In this document: in pieces, positions 17,161 through 25,649 of the stretch | How positions within the stretch are numbered: the stretch's first letter is position 1 | Layout of the letters: every line of letters begins with the position of its first letter | NCBI GenBank assembly: GCA_965243775.1 | Contig: CBDEWF010000125.1 | Location: forward strand, 62,001-126,000 | Direction of reading: 5' to 3' | DNA length: 64,000 bases | DNA from: Sansalvadorimonas sp965243775 | GTDB lineage: Bacteria; Pseudomonadota; Gammaproteobacteria; Pseudomonadales; Endozoicomonadaceae | Position numbers and translations under genes: made by a program | Notes under the pieces: generated by a model | What the model was told of the DNA's origin: nothing | Databases searched by the model: none | The model's input: only the letters and a program-made list of their open reading frames with translations

Positions 17161-17305
17161 CTACTAAAAGGGTAATGAATCAAATGCGTTGATGACCCTT
17201 TGCAACCTCGTCACTCCTGCGAAAGCAGGAGTCTACCAGCTTGAGATTCCTGCTTTCGCAGGAATGACGGACATCAACGCATTTCATACATGACCTACTA
17301 AAAGG
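17161..17305. mobile_element. MITE-like element with terminal inverted repeats and an 11-bp flanking duplication
   Basis: A perfect 13-bp inverted repeat AAATGCGTTGATG (17182-17194 and 17272-17284) encloses two adjacent hairpins, each TCCTGC and GCAGGA around a four-base loop (17214-17229 and 17248-17263). The whole is bracketed by direct copies of CTACTAAAAGG at 17161-17171 and 17295-17305, as a target duplication would be. No coding capacity. It lies between asnB and the next methyltransferase. The inner TCCTGC-type hairpin is a common proteobacterial repeat. Confidence 0.7.
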
Positions 17306-17311
17306 AAATAC

Positions 17312-18175
17312 ATGAAGCTTAAGTCAATACTTCCATGGTGGCTCAAAATCGCTGCCAAAGTGGTCCTTGCAAGGCTGCAGTTTGGTTATTGGTTTTGGCA
17401 GAAAGTTGGATTATTCAGACATGGATATATGGATAACTCTGAGTATGCAATTGGTGTTTTTAATAGTCATTTGAAGTGTGCTGCTATAGATAATAATCTT
17501 AGCGGCAAAGTTATTCTTGAGATTGGTTCCGGTGATACTGTGTCAACGGCACTAATCGCGAGAGCATATGGGGGGAAGGCTATTCTCGTTGATGCTGGTG
17601 ATTTTGCAGATAAAAAAATTATAACTTATCAATCACTGGCCAAGCACCTTGCTTTACAGGGGAAGGAGGTTCCCGAAATAACAAAGGCTGAGTCATTTGA
17701 TGGTGTACTTGATATTTGCAATGCTCGTTATTTGACTGAGGGAATTCACTCGCTAAAGAACATTGAGGATAAATCAGTTGACCTGATTTTTTCACATGCT
17801 GTATTGGAGCACATCCGAAAAAATGAGTTCCTGGAAACTATGAGAGAGTGTCGGCGAGTTATTAAAGATAGGGGAATTGCAAGTCATCAGATTGATCTTA
17901 AAGATCATCTTGGTGGAGGGCTTAATAATCTACGCTTCAGTGAAGAGTTATGGGAGTCAAATTTTTTTGTCCGTTCGGGCTTCTATACCAACCGTTTGCG
18001 ATATTCTGAAATATTGTTATTTATGCAGGATGCAGGGTTTGAAGTGGAGGTTGTCAATACTGATAGATGGGAACAAATGCCCATTGAAAGGAAAAAAATA
18101 CATCCCATTTTTTCCAGTGTATCGGACGATGATCTACTTATCAGTGGGTTTCGTGTTTTGCTCAGACCTATCTGA
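17312..18175 (+). CDS. Class I SAM-dependent methyltransferase (type 11-like)
   Basis: 287 residues. VILEIGSGDTVSTALIAR is motif I (about residues 65-82), and SVDLIFSHAVLEHIRKNEF holds motif IV. A basic, hydrophobic N-terminus (WWLKIAAKVVLARLQFGYWFW) could lie along the membrane. It is not a paralogue of the three related methyltransferases nearby. AT-rich compared with asnB. The start at 17312 follows an AAAGGAAA box that belongs to the right flank of the repeat element. Confidence 0.75.
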   Translation: MKLKSILPWWLKIAAKVVLARLQFGYWFWQKVGLFRHGYMDNSEYAIGVFNSHLKCAAIDNNLSGKVILEIGSGDTVSTALIARAYGGKAILVDAGDFADKKIITYQSLAKHLALQGKEVPEITKAESFDGVLDICNARYLTEGIHSLKNIEDKSVDLIFSHAVLEHIRKNEFLETMRECRRVIKDRGIASHQIDLKDHLGGGLNNLRFSEELWESNFFVRSGFYTNRLRYSEILLFMQDAGFEVEVVNTDRWEQMPIERKKIHPIFSSVSDDDLLISGFRVLLRPI

Positions 18176-18223
18176 TTAATAGGTTGTCAGACAAGTTTTC
18201 CTAAAATAAGAAACAAAAAACGC

Positions 18224-19405
18224 GTGAAGCTGCTTTATATCATAAATGCCCCCGAATTTTTTCTATCGCACCGTCTTCCGCTGGCGCTGGCTGCACGTGA
18301 AGCAGGTTATTGCGTACAAATTGCTACGGGGCCGGGGACTGACTGCGAAAAAATTAAAGAGCTGGGGTTTACACACCACCATTTGCCTCTTTCCCGCTCA
18401 GGCATCAATCCCTGGATGGAGTTACGGAGTCTTTGGGCGCTATGGCGGCTTATGCGACAGCTTAAGCCGGATCTTGTTCACCTGGTGACCATCAAGCCTG
18501 TATTGTACGGTGGTTTGGTGGCACGACTGGCTGGTGTGCCAGCTGTGCTGGCAGCAATCTCAGGCTTGGGCTCTGTTTTTGTGACGCACCGCAGATCATT
18601 ATTTGGGCTGCGTTGTGGTATTGAGGCTGTCTATCGACTGGCACTGGGGCATTCTAACATGAAAGTGATTTTTCAAAATCCAGATGACCAGGCTTTGTTA
18701 ACAGATCTTGGGGCTGTGCAAAATGAACAGGCAGTGTTGGTTCGTGGTTCTGGAGTTGCTTTGTCAGATTATCCATTGAAGCCAGAGCCTGCTGGTATAC
18801 CTGTGGTGACGTTTGCTGCCCGCCTTTTAAAAGAGAAAGGTGTGCTCGAATTTGTTGAGGCTGCCCGCATATTGAAAAAGCGCGGAGTTGCATCGCATTT
18901 CCTGCTCGTGGGAACTCCAGATCATGGTAACCCTTCATCCATCAGTGATAAGGAAATTGAACACTGGCGAACATCCGGTTTAGTTGATCCTTTAGGGTAT
19001 CGAACAGATATTGCTGAAGTATTTGCTAACTCAAACCTGATTGTATTTCCTTCCTACTATGGTGAAGGGTTGCCTAAAGTACTGATCGAAGCTGCTGCCG
19101 CAGGGCGAGCAATTATAACGACGGACCGGCCTGGCTGTCGTGATGCCATTGTGCCAAACGTCTCGGGTCTTTTGGTGCCAGCCAGAGATGCTATGGCAGT
19201 TGCAGATGCTATTGAAGGTTTACTGAGCAATACGGAGTTACGTAGATCAATGGGTAAGGCTGGCCGGGAGCTGGCAGAGCGGGAATTTGGTATTGATAAA
19301 GTTGTTGCTGCACATCTAAAAACCTATCAACAGTTGATTAAATCACGCTTATCCCGGTCAGGCTGGAGAAATGGACGGGATGGTGTACACAAGAAAAGGA
19401 GATAA
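18224..19405 (+). CDS. Glycosyltransferase family 4 (PglA/WbpT-like)
   Basis: 393 residues from a GTG. The N-terminus YIINAPEFFLSHRLPLAL and DLVHLVTIKPVLYGGLVAR are the pattern of the subfamily that includes PglA and RfpB-type enzymes, which often act early, adding the second sugar to a lipid-linked N-acetylated 6-deoxyhexose. FAARLLKEKGVLEFVEAA and GEGLPKVLIEAAAAGRA are the donor-side motifs. The assignment to the second step is family-based inference. Confidence 0.85.
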   Translation: MKLLYIINAPEFFLSHRLPLALAAREAGYCVQIATGPGTDCEKIKELGFTHHHLPLSRSGINPWMELRSLWALWRLMRQLKPDLVHLVTIKPVLYGGLVARLAGVPAVLAAISGLGSVFVTHRRSLFGLRCGIEAVYRLALGHSNMKVIFQNPDDQALLTDLGAVQNEQAVLVRGSGVALSDYPLKPEPAGIPVVTFAARLLKEKGVLEFVEAARILKKRGVASHFLLVGTPDHGNPSSISDKEIEHWRTSGLVDPLGYRTDIAEVFANSNLIVFPSYYGEGLPKVLIEAAAAGRAIITTDRPGCRDAIVPNVSGLLVPARDAMAVADAIEGLLSNTELRRSMGKAGRELAEREFGIDKVVAAHLKTYQQLIKSRLSRSGWRNGRDGVHKKRR

Positions 19406-19411
19406 AAAAAC

Positions 19412-20245
19412 GTGGCTGTTGGATATTCTGAGGAAGTAATAAAAGGTGAAAGATTTGAGTTTGGAAATAATTGGACACTTTTTGTTGAATCAATAAATGA
19501 GGGTAAATTAAAACAAGCAGAAGAATCATTATGCAAAATGTTAAAAACAGAATCTTTAAAAGGGAAAAGATTCCTTGATGTTGGATCAGGTAGTGGTCTA
19601 TTCAGTCTTGCTGCGAGAAGGCTTGGTGCAACTGTACATTCATTTGATTATGATGAACAGTCAGTAGCCTGTACCAATGAACTAAAGCACAAATACTTTC
19701 CTAATGACAAATCTTGGTCAGTAGAACATGGTTCGGTTACTGACAAGGAGTATCTAAAAAATCTTGGTCAATGGGATATTGTCTATTCCTGGGGTGTGTT
19801 ACACCATACTGGAGATATGTCTCATTCCCTCGAAAATGTTGCAAATTCAGTATGCAAGAATGGGCAATTATTCATTGCAATATACAACGATCAGGGCAGA
19901 AACAGTAAGTTCTGGCTCAAGATAAAACAGGCTTATAACAAGCTTCCGAAAGTAATGAGGTGGTTAGTCTTGTTTCCTGCAGCAGGTAGACTTTGGGGAC
20001 CAACTACCATCAGAGATATCATTAAAGGAAGACCATTTTATACATGGCGTAATTATTCAAAGATAAGTATGCGTGGTATGTCTGCATGGCGCGACGTCGT
20101 TGATTGGGTCGGCGGGCTGCCTTTTGAGGTTGCATCGCCAGAGGAGATATTCTCTTTTTATCGGGACAGAGGTTTCGTACTGGAAGAATTAAGAACTTGT
20201 GCTGGAGGTCATGGCTGTAATGAATTTGTATTCAGGCGAGCCTAA
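19412..20245 (+). CDS. SAM-dependent methyltransferase, paralogue C of three
   Basis: 277 residues from a GTG. It shares FLDVGSGSGLFSLAARRLG, HSFDYDEQSVACTNEL, YSWGVLHHTGDM and the C-terminal GCNEFVFRRA with the copies at 8439 and 9430. The first two thirds are markedly AT-rich (runs such as ggtaaattaaaacaagcag), whereas the last 160 bases from about 20085 are GC-richer, like the neighbours, so the gene looks like a mosaic. Substrate unknown. Confidence 0.8.
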   Translation: MAVGYSEEVIKGERFEFGNNWTLFVESINEGKLKQAEESLCKMLKTESLKGKRFLDVGSGSGLFSLAARRLGATVHSFDYDEQSVACTNELKHKYFPNDKSWSVEHGSVTDKEYLKNLGQWDIVYSWGVLHHTGDMSHSLENVANSVCKNGQLFIAIYNDQGRNSKFWLKIKQAYNKLPKVMRWLVLFPAAGRLWGPTTIRDIIKGRPFYTWRNYSKISMRGMSAWRDVVDWVGGLPFEVASPEEIFSFYRDRGFVLEELRTCAGGHGCNEFVFRRA

Positions 20246-20279
20246 CAGATTTTCCAAGGGTATGCAGCAATCCCCCCAA

Positions 20280-20303
20280 ATCTCCATAACAATTTATGGA
20301 GAT
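20280..20303 (+). promoter_or_regulatory. Short hairpin overlapping the epimerase ribosome-binding region
   Basis: ATCTCCATAA at 20280-20289 pairs perfectly with TTATGGAGAT at 20294-20303. The right arm contains GGAG, the only Shine-Dalgarno-like word upstream of the ATG at 20316, so the stem could limit translation of the epimerase gene. No uridine run follows, so it is unlikely to be a terminator. Confidence 0.35.
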
Positions 20304-20315
20304 GGATGCTGATTT

Positions 20316-21272
20316 ATGAATAATTGTGTTTTAATTACTGGTGCATCAGGGTTTGTGGGAAAGAGGCTCGTTGATGAATGTAAGAAAAGATCTATTGATT
20401 TGAGGTTTGTTACAAGGTCTTGTGATTATCAATCTGATTCAAATGCTGTTTGTATTCCTGAAATTGATGGTGAAACAGATTGGAGTCTGGCTTTTTCAGA
20501 TGTGAAAACAGTTATACATCTTGCAGCTCGGGCTCATATTATGAGTGAAACTATACATGATCCATTAGATGAGTACCGTAAAATCAATACCGATGGCACA
20601 TTGAATCTTGCAAAACAGGCAGCACTTTCTGGAGTTAAACGTTTTATTTTTATTAGCTCCATAAAAGTTAATGGTGAAACAACGACTGGAGCACAGCCTT
20701 TTAATGAGAGTTCGTCAGAAAACCCGGAGGGGCCTTATGGGATTTCAAAGTATGAGGCTGAAAGAGGGTTACGTAAAATCTCAGAAGAAACAGGAATGGA
20801 ATTTATCATCATCCGTCCACCTCTAGTGTATGGACCAGGTGTAAAGGCTAACTTCCTTAACCTGATAAAATTGGCAGACTCATTTTTTCCATTACCTTTT
20901 TCATTAATAAATAATCGACGTAGTATTCTATACGTAGATAATCTCGTTGATTTTATCATTATGTGTATAGATCACCCTGAAGCTAAAAACGAAATATTTA
21001 TTGTTTCTGATGATTTTGATATATCACTTTCTTATTTACTCAAAGTTATTCGGGTTGCTCTAGATAAACCCGCTCATTTATTTCCATTGCCCTCAATGTT
21101 TTTTTGGTGTATAGGAAGGATAATAGGAAAGGTTTCAACTGTAGACCGGTTGATTGGAGATCTGCAGGTTGACTCCTATAGAGCTAGATGTGTATTAAGT
21201 TGGCAGCCGCCCTTCACCTTGCAGCAAGGTATTAAGGCTACTATTGCTGCCTACTTGGAAGGTAAAACATGA
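20316..21272 (+). CDS. NAD-dependent sugar epimerase/reductase (extended SDR, WbpV/Gne-like)
   Basis: 318 residues. LITGASGFVGKRL is the nucleotide-binding glycine motif at the N-terminus, FIFISSIKVNG holds the catalytic Ser, and YGISKYEAE near residue 143 the Tyr-x3-Lys pair. Relatives encoded next to WbpM-type dehydratases reduce or epimerise UDP-4-keto-6-deoxy-GlcNAc to UDP-QuiNAc or UDP-FucNAc. With the initiating transferase and WbpM downstream, it probably supplies the first sugar of the repeat unit. Exact product is not determined. Confidence 0.8.
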   Translation: MNNCVLITGASGFVGKRLVDECKKRSIDLRFVTRSCDYQSDSNAVCIPEIDGETDWSLAFSDVKTVIHLAARAHIMSETIHDPLDEYRKINTDGTLNLAKQAALSGVKRFIFISSIKVNGETTTGAQPFNESSSENPEGPYGISKYEAERGLRKISEETGMEFIIIRPPLVYGPGVKANFLNLIKLADSFFPLPFSLINNRRSILYVDNLVDFIIMCIDHPEAKNEIFIVSDDFDISLSYLLKVIRVALDKPAHLFPLPSMFFWCIGRIIGKVSTVDRLIGDLQVDSYRARCVLSWQPPFTLQQGIKATIAAYLEGKT

Positions 21273-21422
21273 TGCGAAGCAATTAAAGTAAACGCCACCT
21301 TAAAGAATCTGTTAACAATTCTAACTAAAATTCTTAATTCTTAATTCTTATAGCTCGAATGCGTTTCCATATGTCTTGGTACTTATGAATAGTTAATAAC
21401 AATTAATGAGTCTTATTTAAGT

Positions 21423-22625
21423 ATGCAAAATTACCCACAACCTTATCATCAGGATGCTGAAATAGACCTATTAGAGTTAGCTGAAAAGCTTTGGGATAGA
21501 AAAATACTGATTATATCCATCACATTTCTAATTACAGTAATTTCTTTGGTAGTTGCTTTTACTCTCCCTCGCATATGGAAAAGTGAAACCAGGATTTATC
21601 AATCTTCACCGGGTAAGTTAAGTGCTTACAACACTATTGCCTCGCAGTTGTCAAAGGCTACTCAGCCTACCTCATCCCGGGGACAGGGACAGGGACAGGG
21701 ACAAGAGCAGGGACAGTTTTTTTTTCTTAGTGGTCAAAGTGCATTTAATGCTTTCCATCGGAATCTTTCTTCCCGTTCAACATTACGTACTGTATTTCAA
21801 AAAAGTGGTTTGCAGGAACTGGCAATAAAAAATGCTACAAAAAAAGATAAAGACATTGCTATTGCTACTGCCACTGCCACTGCCACTGCCACTGCCACTG
21901 TTTTTGATCAGTTTGTCCAGAGTGTAGAAATTACTCTATCTGATAACAGAACCAACAATATTAACTCGCTGACTGTAGCCTTTAGTGCGGTTGATAAACA
22001 TTTTTCTGCAGCCCTGATCAATGATTTTCTACTACCAATAGCGATAGAAAAAACCAGGAAAGAACTGTCTGATGATATAAGTGGAGAGTTACAGGCTGAG
22101 CTTACCAAACTTGATCAATCAATCTTTTCTTCAGAGCAGGTGTTCATCGAGCAAAATCGATTGGATATCCAGGAATTTTCACAAGCCTTGTCCCTTGCAA
22201 AAGCGGGTGGAGTCAGCAGTAGGGAATCTTTTAGTACAGGGGCTATTTCCGGTAGCAAGCTGTTTCTATTGGGAGCAGAGATTTTGGAAACCATGCTTCA
22301 GAACAAGAAGTCGGAGCTGGCAAATTACAGATTTATTTCAAAGCCTGTACCCGACGATAGTGACAAGCCACTCATACCTGAAGTTAGTCAGTTGTATCTG
22401 ACCCACCAAGCTTTGGAGAAGACGGATACTTCACTTAAAAATCTACTGCCAGTTATAGTCGATGAACCTGCAACAGTTCCTGTTGCACCGATCAAGCCCA
22501 AGAAAAAACTTATCGTTTCGCTGGGAGTTGTTCTGGGCGGTATGTTGGGAGTTTTTGTTGCCCTCGTTCTGATCGCCATAAACAGCCGCCGTGAACGGCT
22601 TCTTTCTTCTCAAGACCCCTATTAA
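21423..22625 (+). CDS. wzz: Wzz-like O-antigen chain-length regulator with in-frame hexanucleotide repeats
   Basis: 400 residues with the Wzz plan: a cytoplasmic start (DLLELAEKLWDRK), a first membrane helix at about 30-50, a long periplasmic part with coiled-coil character and a last helix at about 367-388 preceded by APIKPKKKL. Two low-complexity runs are unusual: GQGQGQGQEQGQ near residue 87 and an Ala-Thr alternation near residue 148. Both come from six-base DNA repeats, which change length without breaking the frame. A run of nine T follows the first. No clear ribosome site lies before the ATG. Confidence 0.8.
   Translation: MQNYPQPYHQDAEIDLLELAEKLWDRKILIISITFLITVISLVVAFTLPRIWKSETRIYQSSPGKLSAYNTIASQLSKATQPTSSRGQGQGQGQEQGQFFFLSGQSAFNAFHRNLSSRSTLRTVFQKSGLQELAIKNATKKDKDIAIATATATATATATVFDQFVQSVEITLSDNRTNNINSLTVAFSAVDKHFSAALINDFLLPIAIEKTRKELSDDISGELQAELTKLDQSIFSSEQVFIEQNRLDIQEFSQALSLAKAGGVSSRESFSTGAISGSKLFLLGAEILETMLQNKKSELANYRFISKPVPDDSDKPLIPEVSQLYLTHQALEKTDTSLKNLLPVIVDEPATVPVAPIKPKKKLIVSLGVVLGGMLGVFVALVLIAINSRRERLLSSQDPY
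21681..21725 (+). repeat. Hexanucleotide repeat GGACAG (six units) plus T9 tract inside wzz
   Basis: Units at 21681-21716: GGACAG three times, GGACAA, GAGCAG, GGACAG, coding Gly-Gln pairs. They are followed at once by nine T at 21717-21725. Slipped-strand change of the hexamers alters length by two residues; change in the T run would break the frame. Confidence 0.85.
21864..21899 (+). repeat. Hexanucleotide repeat GCCACT (six units) inside wzz
   Basis: GCTACT followed by five exact copies of GCCACT, coding an Ala-Thr alternation in the periplasmic part of the chain-length regulator. Exact third-base identity shows that the repeat is at DNA level and recent. Confidence 0.85.
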
Positions 22626-22684
22626 ATTCATAGTAACTGACTCTTCTGGCTGATATGAGCTAAAGCGCCCCTTGGGGTGAGCAG

Positions 22685-23362
22685 TTGGATCATGGCTATC
22701 GGTTCAAAATAAAAATTATGATTTCAACCCGCCTGCTGGATATTACTTTTTCTATTATCGGACTGATTCTTTTGCTGCCATTGATGCTTATCGTATCGGC
22801 TTTGGCCTGGTTTGATACCCGCTCCCCACTGTTTATTCAGGAGCGTGTAGGGCGGCAGCAAAGACCTTTCAAGCTGGTTAAATTCCGTACCATGCGTCCT
22901 GGAACGTCTTCTGTCGCTACTCACCTTGCCAGCCCTTCAGCTGTTACGCCTTTTGGACATTTTCTTAGACGTACCAAACTTGATGAGCTGCCACAGTTAT
23001 GGAACGTGCTAAAAGGCGAAATGAGCCTTGTCGGGCCAAGGCCCTGTCTATTCAGCCAGAGAGAATTAATTAATGAACGGGAATCCCGGGGAGTTTTTGT
23101 AATCTCACCGGGCATCACTGGGCTTGCCCAAACCCGGGGTATAGATATGTCTACTCCCGCTTTACTGGCGGAAACTGATGCCAGAATGCTGGCAACACTT
23201 AATCTTGGTAATTACCTCCGCTATATTTTTTTAACCATTGTCGGTAAGGGGACTGGGGACAGGATAATTCACCATGACAGTCATCAATCCATAGAAGGCG
23301 GTTATGGAAATGGAAAAAAAATAACGGGGAAAAAACAGAACGCTGAATTTCGGCGACTGTAA
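22685..23362 (+). CDS. Initiating undecaprenyl-phosphate sugar-phosphate transferase (PglC/WbaP-C family)
   Basis: About 225 residues from a TTG with GGGGTGAG upstream; an ATG at 22718 gives 214 residues and a more typical start (ISTRLLDITFSIIGL). One N-terminal membrane hairpin is followed by ERVGRQQRPFKLVKFRTM, RTKLDELPQLWNVLKG and EMSLVGPRPC, the catalytic-core words of monotopic phosphoglycosyl transferases. It lacks the four extra membrane helices of WbaP, so it is a small PglC-type enzyme. It should start O-unit assembly by moving a sugar phosphate, likely QuiNAc or FucNAc type, to undecaprenyl phosphate. Confidence 0.85.
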   Translation: MDHGYRFKIKIMISTRLLDITFSIIGLILLLPLMLIVSALAWFDTRSPLFIQERVGRQQRPFKLVKFRTMRPGTSSVATHLASPSAVTPFGHFLRRTKLDELPQLWNVLKGEMSLVGPRPCLFSQRELINERESRGVFVISPGITGLAQTRGIDMSTPALLAETDARMLATLNLGNYLRYIFLTIVGKGTGDRIIHHDSHQSIEGGYGNGKKITGKKQNAEFRRL

Positions 23363-23525
23363 GTACCCGGGCATATGGAATCGCATATTTCTGGCCAATA
23401 AACAGGTTGCTCAGTTGGGTTGCAGCGCAGGGAGCATAGCCCGCTATGTGACCGGAGCTGCGGCACGGCTGAGCGGCCTGGAGATTGAGTCAGAAATATA
23501 TGATTTCATGCGTCCGGGTACTTAC
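23359..23525. repeat. 167-bp imperfect palindrome, possible non-coding mobile element
   Basis: The outer arms at 23359-23393 and 23491-23525 are imperfect inverted repeats of about 35 bases, both ending in GTAAGTACCCGG when read inward. A second pair, CAGGTTGCTCAG (23403-23414) and CTGAGCGGCCTG (23469-23480), lies inside. The left end supplies the stop codon of the sugar transferase gene (TAA at 23360-23362). As RNA it would form one long stem. No open frame of note. Confidence 0.65.
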
Positions 23526-23565
23526 CTTTGAGTGTCAGGAACCAGGGATCAGGAACTATTAATCA

Positions 23566-25533
23566 ATGATAAAAACACTACGGCGAACGTCTCTTCCCGT
23601 TCTCGCTTTGCCTCGCTATGCCAAGCGGATCGTTGCACTGAGTGTGGATATAAGTATCTGCATACTCACTGTGTGGCTGGCATTTTATTTACGCGTAGGT
23701 GAGTTTGTCACACTGACCGGCACTGCTCTTTGGGCCGCTGGGATTTCGATTCTGGCAGCCTTGCCAATTTTTGTACTTTCAGGTTTATACCGGGCTATAT
23801 TCCGATATTCCGGCTGGCCTGCCATGTTCGCAGTTGCTCAAGCGATAGGAGTCTATGGGTTACTATATGCCAGTATCATCACGGCCATAGGAATCGATGG
23901 CATCCCTCGAACAATAGGGTTTATACAACCCATGCTGCTATTTTTTCTTATCGGAGGTTCCAGGGCTCTGGCTCGCTACTGGCTGGGCGGTATATATCAT
24001 CGTCAGTTGCAGGTGGCAGCACTGCCCAGGACTCTGGTTTATGGCGCGGGCAGTGCAGGGCGGCAACTGGCAACGGCCCTTGATCAGGGTTTTGAAATGA
24101 GAGTGGTCGGATTCCTTGATGATGACAAGCGTCTGCATGGGCATGCCTTGAATGGCCAGCCTATCTTCGCCCCCGATGATTTACCGGACTTGATCGAATC
24201 CAAGGGCGTTACCCATGTCCTGCTGGCAATTCCTTCCACCAGTCGGCGTCGGCGCAATGAGATTCTGGAACGTATTGGGAAATACCATGTTGCAGTTCGA
24301 ACTCTTCCCAGCTTGAGCGATCTGGCAGAAGGAAGAGTAACGACATCTGATCTTCGCGAGCTTGATGTTGACGATTTGCTTGGCAGGGAACCTGTGACTC
24401 CCAACCATATTCTGTTGACCAGGAATGTTGCCGGTAAGGTTGTCCTGGTCACGGGAGCTGGCGGCTCTATCGGCGGTGAACTCTGTCGGCAGATTTTAAA
24501 ACTGGAGCCAGTCAAACTTCTTTTAGTGGAGATAAGTGAATACGCTCTCTATAAAATCCATGCTGAGCTTGAGGCTTTACAGAGGGAGGGAGATGCCAAA
24601 GAGTGCATACTGGTTCCTCTTCTTGCATCAGTCCAGGATGAGGAGAGACTGAGGGAGATTATGGATACATGGCAGCCATCTACTGTCTATCATGCTGCTG
24701 CCTACAAACATGTTCCCCTGGTAGAGCACAACCTGGCTGAAGGGGTGAAGAATAATGTCCTGGGAACCTTGACTGCAGCAGAGATTGCTGTTGAAAAAGG
24801 AGTCTCTGATTTTGTTTTTATCAGCACAGATAAAGCGGTAAGACCAACCAATGTGATGGGGGCCAGCAAACGTCTGGCAGAGGTGTGTCTGCAGGCACTC
24901 TATAATCATCATGGTAAAAGGGGGAAAACCCGGCTTTCCATGGTCAGGTTTGGCAATGTGCTGGGCTCTTCAGGATCCGTTATTCCAAAGTTTCGTAAAC
25001 AGATACGCAAGGGAGGGCCAATAACCCTGACCCATCCAGACATTAACCGTTTTTTCATGACCATTCCTGAAGCTGCGCAACTGGTTATTCAGGCCGGGGC
25101 CATGGCCAAAGGTGGCGATGTTTTTGTACTGGATATGGGAGAGCCCGTGAAAATATGGGATCTGGCACGCCGAATGGTGGAGTTGTCAGGTCTGACGGTC
25201 TGGGATGAACAGAACCCTGATGGTGATATTGAGATTGTTATCACGGGGTTGCGCCCTGGAGAAAAACTCTATGAAGAGCTGTTGATTGGAGATAACCCCC
25301 TGCCTACCATGCACCCCCGCATTTTACGGGCTCAGGATCCTTTTACTCCCTGGGAACAGTTACAGCCAAACCTCGAGACACTGCGCGTTGTACTGAATCA
25401 CAATAATGTTGACCTGATCATCAGCTTGCTGAAAAAACTGGTTGTTGACTATCGGCCAAGCCACAAAGTGGTGGATTGGGTCTACTCAGAGCAGATTCAG
25501 GCAGCCCAGCTTTATGATGATGTTTCCACATGA
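23566..25533 (+). CDS. wbpM: Membrane-bound nucleotide-sugar 4,6-dehydratase (WbpM/PglF/CapD family)
   Basis: 655 residues. The N-terminal 130 residues contain about four membrane helices; a first Rossmann region (LVYGAGSAGRQLATAL) follows, then the catalytic SDR domain with VTGAGGSIGGELCRQ near residue 296 and STDKAVRPTNVMGASKRLAE near 420. Met in place of the usual catalytic Tyr (MGASK) is the mark of the large inverting UDP-GlcNAc 4,6-dehydratase family. Product would be a UDP-4-keto-6-deoxy sugar for the upstream epimerase and initiating transferase. Full length. Confidence 0.9.
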   Translation: MIKTLRRTSLPVLALPRYAKRIVALSVDISICILTVWLAFYLRVGEFVTLTGTALWAAGISILAALPIFVLSGLYRAIFRYSGWPAMFAVAQAIGVYGLLYASIITAIGIDGIPRTIGFIQPMLLFFLIGGSRALARYWLGGIYHRQLQVAALPRTLVYGAGSAGRQLATALDQGFEMRVVGFLDDDKRLHGHALNGQPIFAPDDLPDLIESKGVTHVLLAIPSTSRRRRNEILERIGKYHVAVRTLPSLSDLAEGRVTTSDLRELDVDDLLGREPVTPNHILLTRNVAGKVVLVTGAGGSIGGELCRQILKLEPVKLLLVEISEYALYKIHAELEALQREGDAKECILVPLLASVQDEERLREIMDTWQPSTVYHAAAYKHVPLVEHNLAEGVKNNVLGTLTAAEIAVEKGVSDFVFISTDKAVRPTNVMGASKRLAEVCLQALYNHHGKRGKTRLSMVRFGNVLGSSGSVIPKFRKQIRKGGPITLTHPDINRFFMTIPEAAQLVIQAGAMAKGGDVFVLDMGEPVKIWDLARRMVELSGLTVWDEQNPDGDIEIVITGLRPGEKLYEELLIGDNPLPTMHPRILRAQDPFTPWEQLQPNLETLRVVLNHNNVDLIISLLKKLVVDYRPSHKVVDWVYSEQIQAAQLYDDVST

Positions 25534-25649
25534 TTCAAATTCTTTTACTGAAAAAGCACTGCCTTAAAAGTTTTGCAAAGAGCATGGAAACCCTCCAGAG
25601 AATAACTGTGGGGGATTAGAATTATTATAAAATGAGGCCTCCCTGAACA

